Below, one piece after another: positions 11,952 to 22,628 of a DNA stretch of 64,000 bases (positions are counted from its first letter, which is position 1; every line of letters begins with the position of its first letter). A program made the translations under genes and the position numbers. The notes under the pieces are model-generated. The model was not told the origin of the DNA and did not search any database. It saw only the letters and a program-made list of their open reading frames with translations. The stretch is from Suillus spraguei (Eukaryota > Basidiomycota > Agaricomycetes > Boletales > Suillaceae): NCBI GenBank assembly GCA_016800925.1, contig JABCPU010000141.1:1-64000 (forward strand). Direction: 5' to 3'.

Positions 11952-12605
11952 TTACTCAATCGCAACCGCATTGCTGAGCGCTTCGGTGACAGGGACGAGA
12001 TAGAAGATAGGTCGAGTGCCAACCATAGTGATGCACGGAATAGTCATGGCATCAAGGGGGGGGAGTGATCTGAGGATCCGTTTCTCATTGTTGTCTTGAT
12101 ACGCGGCAATGGCTTCTGCAATGACCTGTGGTTCTGGATAAGACCTACTGAATACGGTTTTGTCATCTTGCAAAACAAGCAAGATCATCGATCGCAGATC
12201 GAGCAGACACACATCTGTTTCGGCAACTCGCTGGTTATCGCCACAGATCCGTAGTGGGATATTATGACGTGCGGTGAAGATTAAGCCACGTTCAACGAAG
12301 CCGAGTATCTGAAGAGTTTTCTGAGCAAACGCGTCAATGAAACTTTCTTGAGTGACATTGGTAGCCAGGTCAAGATGGCCTAGATATTCGAAAACGGCGT
12401 CTGAGATATTCTCGTCATTAAGGCTGGGATTAAGGAGGGATGGATCTACACCCTCCAAGGGCGTTCCATGGTTTTGACGAAAAAACTGTTCAGGCGACTG
12501 AGGCGTGACGGTGATGTTGTATGCCATGAGATCGTTGAAAGTCCAATCACTACCAGACTTTGCAGACCGGATAAGGCGAGCACCGTCAACCATTTGCGAT
12601 TGCAC
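11952..12605 (-). CDS. PD-(D/E)XK-like protein of an expanded basidiomycete family
   Basis: A single frame of 217 codons from ATG 12605. A conserved start block (SDWTFNDLMAYNITV, residues 18-32) leads to a core strand-turn-strand: T130-D131-V-C-L-L-D, then I-L-L-V-L-Q146-D-D-K149, followed by a helix (EPQVIAEAIAAYQ). D131 and the Q-x-x-K pair sit as the D and (E/Q)xK of a PD-(D/E)XK nuclease fold. That reading is inference from spacing; family members are usually annotated only as hypothetical. The frame stops after NAVAIE, where homologues continue about 50 residues. Frames downstream to 11810 still look related, so the gene is probably C-terminally truncated by a stop. Confidence 0.55.
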   Translation of the reverse strand: MQSQMVDGARLIRSAKSGSDWTFNDLMAYNITVTPQSPEQFFRQNHGTPLEGVDPSLLNPSLNDENISDAVFEYLGHLDLATNVTQESFIDAFAQKTLQILGFVERGLIFTARHNIPLRICGDNQRVAETDVCLLDLRSMILLVLQDDKTVFSRSYPEPQVIAEAIAAYQDNNEKRILRSLPPLDAMTIPCITMVGTRPIFYLVPVTEALSNAVAIE

Positions 12606-13102
12606 CTTTTAGGAGGGAGATCAGAGGAATATTAAGAACCCTATGATATTGATGAGCAAAACTCTCTCACCTAAGACCTAGCTGTTTCGTGTTTATGTGA
12701 GAGTTGTACAACAAGGGGCCATCAGCAAAACCGGAACCAGAGTTGTCCGGCAGCTCCCGGGAGGACTCTCACGCCACGTTGCTGACTTCACCATCGGTTG
12801 TCTTACATGACTCTGTGAATGCGTCAAATATTTTATCAAAAATTATTCGGAGACCAAGAATCTTTGAGTCTTAATAAGCCGTTGCTTTATTGAGCGTCTT
12901 AAGCTTATACTATCATTACAGGGAGCAGACTCGGAAAGAACGTCACCTCGGGAACAACAGATACGATTCAAAAGTACAATGACGTCTTCGATAGGCTTAT
13001 GCAAAGCTTCTGGGACCAGGTTGCTTCCGATGTAGTCATACCCGTCCATGACATAGCTATACATGTCCATGACATAGCTATACATGTCCATGATATGGGT
13101 AA
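12606..13102. other. Spacer with 21-bp tandem repeat
   Basis: No gene recognised. A 21-bp unit starting TCCATGACATAGCTATACAT is repeated at 13045 and 13066, with a partial third copy at 13087. A minus-strand frame through it (13130-12843) repeats MDMYSYV, but the rest has no motif. Confidence 0.5.
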
Positions 13103-13438
13103 GTGTTCGAACGTCCTCGTCACTTGGCATATATTCACACCTTTTTAGAAGAAATCGGGCCTCGGCGGTATGATATTGCAGATGGCGCAGGACTAGATAC
13201 CAGAAAAGAATGCCTTGAAGGGACGCGCACGGAAATCCTATCCCAGATCACGGACTGGGTCAGCAGCACTGGGGACAACGTTCCAGGCGTGCTGCGGATA
13301 TCTGGCCCTGCAGGCAAAGACAAATCGGCCATCGCCCTTTGGTCGGTGCTCTCTTTGTTGGCGCTCTCTTTGATTGGCGTTCGGGTTCCTGTTCGTGGAC
13401 GCCAATGTCAAGAAAACACATCTCCTACTCTTGATTAA
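13103..13438 (+). pseudogene. NACHT-type NLR N-terminal fragment
   Basis: The frame carries the typical lead-in and P-loop of basidiomycete NACHT proteins: ADGAGLDTRKECLEGTRTEI, then VLRISGPAGKDKSAIA. The Walker A motif reads GPAGKDKS where GxxGxGKS is expected, so the invariant Gly before Lys is Asp. Right after the P-loop the sequence loses similarity and ends at 13438. The rest of the NTPase and any repeat domain are missing here. In intact relatives the protein is a cytoplasmic STAND ATPase linked to non-self recognition. Confidence 0.65.
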
Positions 13439-13919
13439 GGTGCGTCATTCTTGTCTGGTGTGGTCGCTACTTACGTGGCGGCCGTCAGGCCATCGCCCTT
13501 TTTAATGCAAATTAACATGAGGAGGAAATTATGCGTGTCCAAAAATACTGGAGGGCGAACTGTAACCAGCGAGACCGCCCTTCAGCTCCCACTCACTTAC
13601 TACGGTCCAAGTGTGAGTGGTTTTGTTTGCACATTCGTTTCTATGGCCGAAGAAATGTGCTTCAAGATAACTATACATTGTGTACTATACTGATGCCCTC
13701 ACCTTCCAGATTCCCTCAGGCAGTGACGGCGCTTGGACTTACGGTGGTCTCACCTCGCCAGCAGCTTCCACTTCCTCTCTAACGTTCTCTCCTACCGTGA
13801 CATCCTCCACCTTCACCCCAACATCATCCTATCTGCATCGTCTTCATCATCCTATCAGTCTACATCTACATCCCCTTCCACCTCTGCAACATCAAATCAT
13901 TTTTTGAACGCAATTGCCT
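13439..13919. other. No clear gene; Ser/Thr-rich frames
   Basis: Frames over 13690-13910 are Ser/Thr/Pro-rich in two registers because of pyrimidine-rich composition (CTTC/ATCC runs). I see no domain, though a small gene fragment cannot be excluded. Confidence 0.3.
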
Positions 13920-13971
13920 ATGTCATACTAGGACGACTACAGGGGCGCGGACGAAAGACCGTACACCATAG
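13920..13971 (+). repeat. 52-bp repeat, copy A
   Basis: Begins ATGTCATACTAGGACGACTA and ends GTACACCATAG. It appears identical to copy B at 14273-14324 and is nearly identical (one change) to the inverted copy C at 17395-17446. Confidence 0.9.
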
Positions 13972-14272
13972 AATACATAGGTCAAGTTAATAAAATATAA
14001 TATCATCTCAACCATCCTCGATATTAGCCTCTTCTCCCTTAAGGTACAAGCCCTTTTCCAGTGCTTAACGCATCTGCCCAGCGCACGTCAGCAAATGCTG
14101 ACGTGGCTCGAACATATGCGAACGACACCTGAAGGCGCCAGAGTGAGCGAAAAGGAGTGGAGGTACAGGCGAGAGCAGACACGGCTTGCTAAGTATACAA
14201 GTCCCTTTCGTGAACCGTCCATCGTTGTAGGCGTTCGATGACAGCATCATACATGCCATCCACAGATCCTAC
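13972..14272 (+). other. Possible captured exon between direct 52-bp repeats
   Basis: A plus-strand frame at about 14065-14240 (LPSARQQMLTWLEHMRTTPE, then VSEKEWRYRREQTRLAKYTS) looks like real soluble protein sequence and may follow an intron ending CCAG near 14061. Family unknown. It sits between repeat copies A and B. Confidence 0.35.
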
Positions 14273-14324
14273 ATGTCATACTAGGACGACTACAGGGGCG
14301 CGGACGAAAGACCGTACACCATAG
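14273..14324 (+). repeat. 52-bp repeat, copy B (left boundary of XRN1 block)
   Basis: Same orientation as copy A and opposite to copy C. Together B and C bracket a 3.1-kb block that holds the XRN1 fragment. Confidence 0.9.
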
Positions 14325-14451
14325 AATATGTGGACTCGAATTGGTTCAAAGGAAAGCGGAGCAAACACGTAGAAGAAATGGGGCTTGCGCGCATGCGTGC
14401 TAAGCTTGGTACAGTTTTCCATTCTTCCTGTCGACAACTAACAATTAGTCC

Positions 14452-17394
14452 ATGTTAGTTCTTACGCGCCCTCAACGAGACATTTTTGATCAAGTACAGC
14501 AGTTTGTATTGCAAAACCCCAGGAAACCCTCACAGCACCGTACTGCGGCCCTGACAATGCCTAATACGTTTCCCGCTCGGGAACGGAAGTTCATCAGCAC
14601 CCTGGCGGAGGAGTTGCATCTGTCGGTTACATGGGATGAGTACGATGAAGAGGATCAAAATCTTGTCACATGGCGGCTCCCAGGATTTTTGGACGAACCC
14701 TTGGCAGAAACTGATCCAGAGCAGGCTAACGGAGACAGTAATAGTGAGAGCGAGTAGGAAGATGTGGAGGAAGATGATGAAGAAGGTAGGGCTGCAGTAG
14801 ATCGAGTGTCAAAGAAATTCGACAAGGCCCCTGTGGTGGATGATGATGAAGAAGGTGGGGGTTTTGACGCACGACATGAACAATCCATCAACGACAAAAT
14901 GTCCGAATGGAAGAGAGGATATTACAAGGTGCGTCCCCGCCTTGTATACCGTTCGTCAGACCAACTAGTTGCACGACAGGAGAAACTTGGAATCTCCTAT
15001 GATGACCCTAAAGAGATGAACGACTTGATATACCGCTACGCAGAGGGTCTACAATGGGTTATACATCACTATTACAGTGGGATCGCCTCCTGGGGCTGGT
15101 TTTACAATTACCATCACGCCCCGCGGATATCTGGTACTTTTTACATTCCCTGTCCTCATTGTGCTATGTTCACATTTTCTTCAAGATTTACGCGACCTTG
15201 GTGACAAGTCGTTCATGTTCGAGCTGTGTAAACCTTTCCGTCCTTTCGAACAACTGATGGGCGTCCTCCCGTCTGCAAGCATGGAACATATTCCGATAGC
15301 ATATCAAGTATGTTCAGTGGCCTGTGTCATGCATTAGACTAATCAACCATAGGACCTAATGTACGATCCAAATTCACCGATATTGGACTTTTACCCTCTT
15401 GAATTTGAGCAAGACTTAAATGGAAAGAAGCAAGAATGGGAAGCAATCGTTAAGATTCCCTTTATTGATGAGCAGCGGCCGTTACGAGCAATGAAATGTG
15501 AGTAGCAAATTCCGCTTTTTGGTTGTAGTTCGTCATCGTTCCATGTGTGCAGCTCGAGAACATAGGTTGACCCCAGAGGAACGCCGCCGCAATGGGTTTG
15601 GAACCAGTACCAAATTTATCTTCAGTCCTGGAGAGTCCACAGTCTATCCTTCATCGTTACCGGATTTCTTCCCTCCTATATATCGTTGCACATGTAAGAT
15701 GGAATCCTTCGACCTTCCAACTCTTGATGGACTCCATCTCGTCCCTGGACTATGCGAAGGTGTATGCCTCGGTGCAAAAGCTCTCGCTGGATTCCCTTTG
15801 TGGGTACATTACCCCACACAGCACAACTAGGCTTTCACGGTGTCAATGTACACGGTTCGTTCCGAAAGCCGCAACAAGTCAATGGCAGTTCACATACAAA
15901 ATGCTCACGAAAACCGCAAGGTAGAGGATATCGCCCAGGAAATGGTTGGCAAACGCACTTTCATCGGTTGGCCTTTCTTGCAAGAAGGGCTGGTCACGGC
16001 CGTGTCCGATTCATTGTTCAAGTACGAGAAGTTGGTACTCGTGCCTGGTACTCTGGCGAAGGTTGTTTCCAATCCGCATTCCCACCAGAGCTTGAGCCAT
16101 TGGAAGGGAAAAGCTGAACGGATTGAGACGCTATATTCGAAGAGATGTGGAGTGATTACTGGTGCACGTCCGTCCGCTAAAAGGTGCGTGCTGGTACTTT
16201 ATGGACGTCCGCTCTTTACACATTCGTGCAGGTTTGAAACGCTTAGAATCAGGCGCATTGGTTAAAGACTACGAAGGACCCGAAAAAGAACTCGAACAAG
16301 CCGTCCAGATGGTCATTTCAGAAGTTGCATCCGAAGATCCCAGGTTCATCGAGAAGGATGCTCCACCTCTGTCGGAGGAATTTCCTGACGGAACGAACAT
16401 TTTCTTCCTTGGCGAACACGCGTATGGTGTGGCTGCCCAGGTGTCTTCAACTACTGACAGCGCTTTGTCTGTTGTTCTGGCAGTATGTCACAATGCCCTA
16501 CCACAATTTATCTTTCTAAATGATCTCGTAGTTCTTCCTTTCAGATAAAACGGAGAATAACAAGTTCAAGATTATTGTTGATAATCGTATTTCACAGCAC
16601 TACTTGCCATCGTTCAAAGCAGCTTCCACAATCGGAATGTCACCCAGAGCGCTCTCCAAAATCACGTCAAGCTTCATGGTTCCCTCCGATCATCAAAAGG
16701 ACAATCTCGGACTGAGCATCAAGTTCGAGGCCAAGGGCTTGAAAGTTATTGACTACTCATGGAAGGCTGGTCGTTATTGGGAGTTTAGCGAGAAGGCAGT
16801 TGACCTCATTCGTGAATATAAGGTTGGTCCTGTCTGGACCAAGGGGGCGACGGTAAGCTGTTGGATTTGCCCGACAATTCCTTGATCTCATCTCTAGGAT
16901 GATAGATATGGCTTGCGCTACGGACATCTTTGACTTTCACGCTGATGCTGGGGTCAAGGAAGTAAAGTCGTGGTTCAAATCGAAGGGGGTCCGAGATCTT
17001 GAGCCAGTTTCCCTATTCTCGGACAGCCTAGCGAAGGTATGGAATCGTCGTTTATCCCGAGTCACGTTTCATTCAAAACTGTCTTTAGAGCACTGTCAAA
17101 GAAATTGAACAGGTTGCCGATGACATCAATAAGAACAGGTCCAAAGCTGGAATCAAGAAAGCCATTGTGAAGAATATCCCTCGTCACGCAGTTCTAAAAC
17201 CATCGCACGCTATCTATCGACTCCAGAACCAGCGCTTTGCCTTGGGAGACAGGGTAACTATGGTTCAAGATTCAGGTGGAGTTCCGTTGTCTGCAAAGGG
17301 TGTTGTCGTTGGGTTGGATACCAAAGTCGATGGATGTCGTGTGGGATGTGCCATTTATGTCTGGTACAACGCTTGGGGACAAGTAGGTGGAACG
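14452..17394 (+). pseudogene. 5'-3' exoribonuclease XRN1 (KEM1) internal fragment
   Basis: Intron-containing match to the middle of XRN1, the cytoplasmic mRNA-decay exonuclease. Recognisable blocks: LAEELHLSVTWDEYDEEDQN (14610-14670), YRYAEGLQWVIHHYYSG (15030-15080), FRPFEQLMGVLPSASMEHIP (15235-15295), DLMYDPNSPILDFYPLEFEQ (15354-15413), LPTLDGLHLVPGLCEGV (from 15715), MVGKRTFIGWPFLQEG (from 15941), and an SH3-like GDRVTMVQDSGGVPLSAKGV (17245-17304). The N-terminal catalytic half and the C-terminal tail are absent. A TAG at 14755-14757 replaces an expected Trp, and a one-base shift near 17325 moves the frame. The match stops about where the inverted 52-bp repeat begins (17395). Introns are kept, so this is a genomic capture, not a retrocopy. 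Confidence 0.82.
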
Positions 17395-17446
17395 CTATGG
17401 TGTACGGTCTTTCGTCCGCGCCTCTGTAGTCGTCCTAGTATGACAT
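17395..17446 (-). repeat. 52-bp repeat, copy C (inverted)
   Basis: Reverse complement of copies A and B with a single G/A difference. It lies directly at the end of the XRN1 similarity. Confidence 0.9.
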
Positions 17447-17850
17447 AGCTTCTCATGAAACCACTAGGGAAGCCCTCAGGGTCAATTGTAAGACCTGTTG
17501 TCATCTTGATAGACGCGGTGGACCGTGTTGCATGAGAAGGTAGAGAACTGACTGACAAGAAGTGATTACTGTACATGTGACCAGACCAAAACGATAATCA
17601 AATAGTATTATTCACGAGCATCAGCATCTAGTAAAGATGAGGCCCTGGAAGAATTTTTAGCCCAAAGTGTGATTGCATCTGTAGACCAGATGCCTTCATG
17701 ATCATCTAACTTAGTCTTGGGTCGTTTCGAGAGATGTAAGAGTGCTTGGCGAGTGAGAGAACCTCCGAGTCCATTTGTGCGGGGTGACAGTGTGCGTTTG
17801 AGATTCCCTAGTAAATGTGCATTGTTACAGAACTGGGTTGTTGGGAGAGT
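17447..17850. other. Intergenic
   Basis: Downstream flank of the HNH-like gene and of repeat copy C. No motif seen. Confidence 0.4.
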
Positions 17851-19010
17851 TCAGTGCGTACGTGTTTTGGATCTCGTGGTACGTGTGGGTATTGGACCTG
17901 AGTCGACCTGTTCCCTCTTTCTCTTACCAACCCTTTCTGCCTTGTCCCTCTGCCTCCAAGCCTCAGCAGCACTCCTGGCGCCCTGAAAAAGATCCCAAGT
18001 ATCACACAACAGCATAAGTCGCTGTTGAAATTCTCGAGACTCGTCCGTCGGTTGTGGGTAGCGTTCCAGAACAAGCCGACCAATTTGATCTCGGTCGCAC
18101 TTTGGCCCTGCGTTTATGACAACAAACGGAGGCGTGATATGAGATAGAAGGGGCGGAAGATCAGAGTAAGGATATGGATAAGTTATTGCTGATTGCTCTT
18201 GCTCTTGCCTCGTAAGCTTTGTTGCGGGGTAGTTGGCCACCATGGTATATTGCCTCAACCTTTGGAATTTCCACTGCATGAAAGTGAGTATTTCAGTGGT
18301 TGGCAATACTATGAGAAATCTACTTTTTGTTGAAAAGATAGAGGGGCCTCACCAGATGACATACTTTTCCTCCATGCAATAACTGTCTTGACATAATCAT
18401 ATACGTCTTGCAGCGCGTGAATATCCGGTAAAAGAAACCAGTAGTTCCTATCGAAAGATTTATGCCAATCACCAGTTACTGCGGACTAACATCAGCATTT
18501 GAAGCTCGCAGAAGATACAATGTGGCGTACAACAGAACAAATTTAATCTACTATCAACCTGAAATTTTGTATATTCTATGTGAAGGCAATATTCATAGAG
18601 GGTGAACTAAAAAAACATAAGCATTGCACATCCCATAACTTGCACACTGCTTACCTCATTGAATTGGCTCTTGCGTTGAACGATGTGAGCAATCTCCAGA
18701 AAATCATCTTTATGTTCCAGCGTAATGAGGCATTTCCGTCCCGATTGGCCGTAGACCTTGGCACAAATTTTTTTGAATACCTTACGGGTTCCAGAAGAAA
18801 GAGCAGATTGGGTTTGTGAGCGATTAATAGGAGTTGAATAGGTAGTGGGAGTCTTTTTCTTTGTCGGGGTGAATTCGTCGTAGCTACTTTCTAGGAGATC
18901 TGGACTTGGGGTTTTAATACGGTCGTGGTTGATGTTATAGTCAGAATCGATATCGCGGCCTGAAGATTCAGGGTTCCGAACAGACGGTTCTGAGCAGAGC
19001 GACTCATCTC
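17851..19010 (-). CDS. HNH-like nuclease-domain protein (5' end uncertain)
   Basis: Four exons fit: about 19010-18655, 18558-18531, 18478-18353 and 18308-17851, all with GT-AG introns. Exon 1 has a Ser/Thr-rich linker and then KCLITLEHKDDFLEIAHIVQ; exons 2-3 give VDSRLNLFCL and then TGDWHKSFDRNYWFLLP. The order C..T....E.AH, LDSR-N-F, DWH..FD matches a basidiomycete HNH-type domain, in which the His/Asn residues would bind metal and cleave DNA. Whether this one is active is unknown. The C-terminus is charged and ends RTTRSKTRTH. A TGA precedes exon 1 in frame, so upstream exons or an acceptor near 19005 are needed. The mariner element inserted just upstream (19068) and may have separated the 5' part. 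Confidence 0.6.
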
Positions 19011-19067
19011 ATACATATACAAAGTATTTACTTGTTCAATTAGGAAATGTTGGACTTAGTGAAATTA

Positions 19068-20086
19068 CAGCTCTTTGCATAAAGGATGGCAGTGGCGTCA
19101 TTTTTTCGTTCAATTAGGAAATGTTAGACTTGGTGAAATTTCGCTCACTGTACACCATCTTCTCTTCAAATCATTATTATGGTGTTTATAACTATCGCTG
19201 CATCTAAAAAATACAAGAGTCTACTAGATTATGACAGCCTGAGTGACCTCGATTCCATTTCTAATGGCCCTGATGACAACAATACTCGAATCGAGGGACC
19301 TTCAGAGGATGACATGAGGAACCCGACTCTAACGACGATGGCGAAGACGACAAGCCTGTGCAGTCCTCGAGCCTTCAACAACTGTTGCAGCAACAATACC
19401 ATCTAGTGTGAGGGCTTCTGTGGATGTCCGGCGTCCACGCACAAACACCTACTTTTTCTGTGCGCGTGTGCCTGTTTTTGATCGACCATAGCGTCTACTG
19501 AGTGTGCGCTCGTCCTTTGATGTCTCGTCAATGAATCCTAACTCCTGTGGATCGTACTGAGCCATACGTGCGATAAACTCACAGAGTTTCGTTGCGTTCC
19601 TTGGCAATGCGCTTGAGTTTTTTGTAGCTCACATTAGCACGTTCGAGCTCGCGAAAGATTGTTGTGAAATGTACAGATATGAATTGATTTGTTGCAAGGA
19701 GGTGCGTGAGTTCGTCCAAAGGATTTTGCCTTATGAGACGAAGCAGACAATCAATATCTTCATGATCAAGAGCACGGAGACGACCACGTAATGTAGGTCG
19801 ATGGTTCACGACGTCGCCGGTTTCGCGTCAGAGCTTCAAAATCCGAAACCAGGTGCGCTCGGAAAATCCACAGGAATCTAGGATATTGCGGAGGCTTAGA
19901 AGGTCTCGCTCATGGAGTCGGATTGCTGCAAGTTTCACATCGCGACTGATCTTGCGAAATCCCATGTTGCAGAGATGATAATGATGATAGTATAGTAAGG
20001 CTACATGAGCGAAATTTCACTAAGTCTAATGTTTCCTAATTGAACGAAAAAAATGACGCCACTGCCATCCTCTATGCAAAGAGCTG
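19068..20086 (-). mobile_element. Tc1/mariner-type element with ~80-bp TIRs
   Basis: Starts CAGCTCTTTGCAT and ends in its reverse complement, flanked by TA on both sides (19066-19067, 20087-20088), the target duplication of this superfamily. TIRs are 19068-19147 and 20006-20086; they differ at a few positions and by one A in a homopolymer. Length is 1019 bp, short for an intact element with a transposase of about 340 residues. About 200 bp next to the left TIR (19150-19365) do not match transposase. Confidence 0.87.
19365..19965 (-). pseudogene. Tc1/mariner (IS630-like) transposase, decayed
   Basis: ATG at 19965. N-terminal HTH blocks (RKISRDVKLAAIRLHERDLL, then CGFSERTWFRILKL) lead to HRPTLRGRLRALDHEDIDCL and LLATNQFISVHFTTIFRELE. 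The first catalytic Asp region is present (ELGFIDETSKDERT), followed by the R-Y-G-R-S block and VRGRRTSTEAL. Breaks: TGA at 19830-19828 for an expected Trp, a small deletion shifting the frame near 19580, and TAG in the KKQVF block. The sequence stops matching after VVEGS, so the second and third catalytic Asp residues are gone. The copy is non-functional. Confidence 0.82.
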
Positions 20087-20088
20087 TA

Positions 20089-20654
20089 AACCATGAGTAA
20101 AGCACAAGCCTGTGATTTCACGTTGACATACCCTTTCGTTGATCAGACTGAGCAGCCGAAGGGGATCAACAAGGATAGCAGATGCGTGCATGTGAAGTTG
20201 CGAAGCACCAAATAGCAGAGGCGTGATCAACGATCCTGCGACAATCAAATCCGACCCCTGAATATCATATCATCAGTTTCAATCAGTTTATTTAAATCAT
20301 AAGCGCCTTACAATTCAGTATCTGTCAAAATAAGCTGATACATATCATTCGGCTTGTTTGTCCACTGAGCCATAGCTGAATGCTTCGAGGAAAGCACACT
20401 CAAAGATGGAGCGAGATCAATCATTCCGTGATCTTAAAAAGGATTTCCGCGTACGTTCCTACAGCGTGTCTGGCGCATGCTCTGGATTGCCACTTAATAT
20501 AGCTACTGCGGGACTTAGAATCGTCAAGTCTCTATTTGCGGTCAAGATCGTCATGCATACAAATACACTATGAGTGAAATTTTCCCCAAACCTGAGAAAG
20601 TAGTAGTGTGTAGTGATAGCATGTCTTGGCAAGTTGTCTGAAGAAATGTACACC
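20089..20654 (-). other. Possible coding remnant upstream of the mariner element
   Basis: The minus strand shows two protein-like pieces: about 20400-20318 (MAQWTNKPNDMYQLILTDTE) and 20265-20140 (AGSLITPLLFGASQLHMHAS, ending LLSLINER before GTATGT). An apparent intron lies between them, but the codon phases do not match, so the gene is either broken or mis-modelled. It may have been the 5' part of the HNH-like gene, split by the mariner insertion. That link is unproven. Confidence 0.3.
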
Positions 20655-22628
20655 TTAGTTGACTTCAGTTGCGGTGGTTATATTCCTACTATCGTTAGGT
20701 TTTTCGCCACAGCCCGTCGTACTGTGTGGCGTGGAATGCTGCACAGGCCCGGGGTTGTCGTAGTACTTTGGTTGGGGTTTGTGGTCCGTACTGCGGTCGT
20801 AAAATATTGATATCAAAATGAACTGAAGAGTAACAATCCCAAGGATGAACCAAAACGACGCAGCTCTTCCCGCGTACTCGTGCGAACCTCCATGAGTAGC
20901 CTCCACGGAGGTCTCTATTGAGGTTATAGCAGCAAGACCAATTGCGGATCCAAATAGAAGCGCGCCGTTAAACATAGCACCAACTGTGCCGGACATGGAT
21001 GAAGGCGCAGCTTGGAAAATAGCGATACTATGAAGCAAGTAAACCGTGCTCGGAAAACTGCTATTATTTGAAACTTACTTCGTATGTGAGAAAGCAACTA
21101 TGACTCCGGCGCTGCCAAGTACAAATGCTGGGAATACAAATGGCCAATAGTTTTCGGGCTTTCCCCCACCGAGCGCCAGCAGTAAGGTGGCGACCATGCA
21201 CAATGATAGACCAGTAAGGATAATCCACTTCGGACTGTAGATACGAGAGAGTGATCAAGTGCAGCTCGCAGCAAAGGCTATGATACCGAGTGGCAACCTA
21301 GAGAACAAAGAATCTTGATGGTTGGCGATATGAAGTGACAGCGAATACCTTACATGTGAACGGCTGTCGACATCACTGACCAATGAAACACGGTTTGCCA
21401 CATGATACTAAAAATAAACATAACCCCACTCCACCAAAAGGATGGCAAAAGTGCAGTGGCCAACAGAACAGAGAAGTTGTTGTAGAACCATGTCCGTGGT
21501 GGTCTGGTACAAGATCAGCCGGTGATTGATGCTAAGATTTCCGTTGACATACATGGCAGCTCGGTCCGCAGGCAAAAGTGTTTCCCAGTAGAAAAACCCA
21601 GCTATCATTATAATTGAAATGATCAGGAGAATCAATACAACCGCATCAGTGGAACCGGATGTCACGGCGAAAATCAACAAGACGAAGGAAACTATCAAAG
21701 TTCGTAAGCGACACAAAGAAAAGTATGCTGAAAATTTTATACCAGTCAAGACGCCTACGCCGACCAAATCAAGGGACTTCCATTTTGCCCCTTTAGGCTT
21801 ACGACTGCCTGCAGTCTCTCCGATTTGTGACGGTATCATGAAAATACAAATCAGCCGCGCATGCCACAAACCAGAAGACCCAATGGTAAGACACCCGTTG
21901 AACGAACATTGCACTGACCACAAGACCGCCCACTATGTAAAGGAACTATGAGGGTTGTCTTACGATATGCGGGATGCTCACTGTTGGCCACCGCACCACA
22001 GCCTGCAAAGAACCCTACTGCCCGAGCCTGTTCGAGTGGATCTGGAAATACCTTGACCAATAGTTTCAGAGCAGAGGGAATCATCATCGCAGAAGCTAAG
22101 AAGTAACCTTCATCAGTCAGAACCAACACACCAGCGAGAATGATCACCTATTCCAGTGATTGCTCTCAGAACAAGGATAGGAACTGTGGTGTAAACGAAT
22201 CCTGCGCACAACGAGAGGATACCAAGAGTGGACACTCCTCCAATGAATACAGTTTCTATGAACCATTAGATTAGCATGTACGTCAGGTATGCTAGGCAGC
22301 ACAGTACTAACTTGGGTTGTATACGTCACTGAGACGGCCACTCTAAAACTATGCATTGAAGTACAAATCAGGACTTTACGGGATGGACACGCACGATAAG
22401 TAGGAATGATGAAAAAGTTAATCGGAACTCACTAAACACCCAAGTGGATTGAATTTCAGTCATACCCATGGATGCCTCAAGTGCAGGAATCGCAGATAAG
22501 AGAGCCGACATACTCAAGGTATCTATAAATTGAGTAAGACAGAACATGACTAACAAAATGAGTTTGCGGGCAAGAGAAAGCCTTTGGGGTTCATGAATAT
22601 TCGTGGAGAGGGGCAGAAGTGGTGACAT
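20655..22628 (-). pseudogene. MFS transporter, DHA2-type (14-TM), broken
   Basis: Starts MSPLLPLSTN at 22628. About eight exons give hydrophobic segments in MFS order: LILLVMFCLTQFIDTLSM (TM1), an SGRLSDVYN loop (motif A-like), TVFIGGVSTLGILSLCAGFV, the ARAVGFFAGCGAVAN motif, LIFAVTSGSTD, GFFYWETLLPADRAA, PPRTWFYNNFSVL and GTVGAMFNGALLFGSAIGLA. It ends at 20655 with a hydrophilic tail. Related proteins are plasma-membrane drug/H+ antiporters. Two defects: a frameshift near 21870 after the SYHWVFWFVA segment, and a TGA at 21257-21255 in the TxSLSR loop. Either alone would truncate the protein. Confidence 0.75.

Noticed and set aside
19035..20400. HNH-like gene running through the mariner insertion as one spliced gene
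   Set aside because: Codon phases of the pieces on both sides do not match any visible donor/acceptor pair, so only a possible link is reported.
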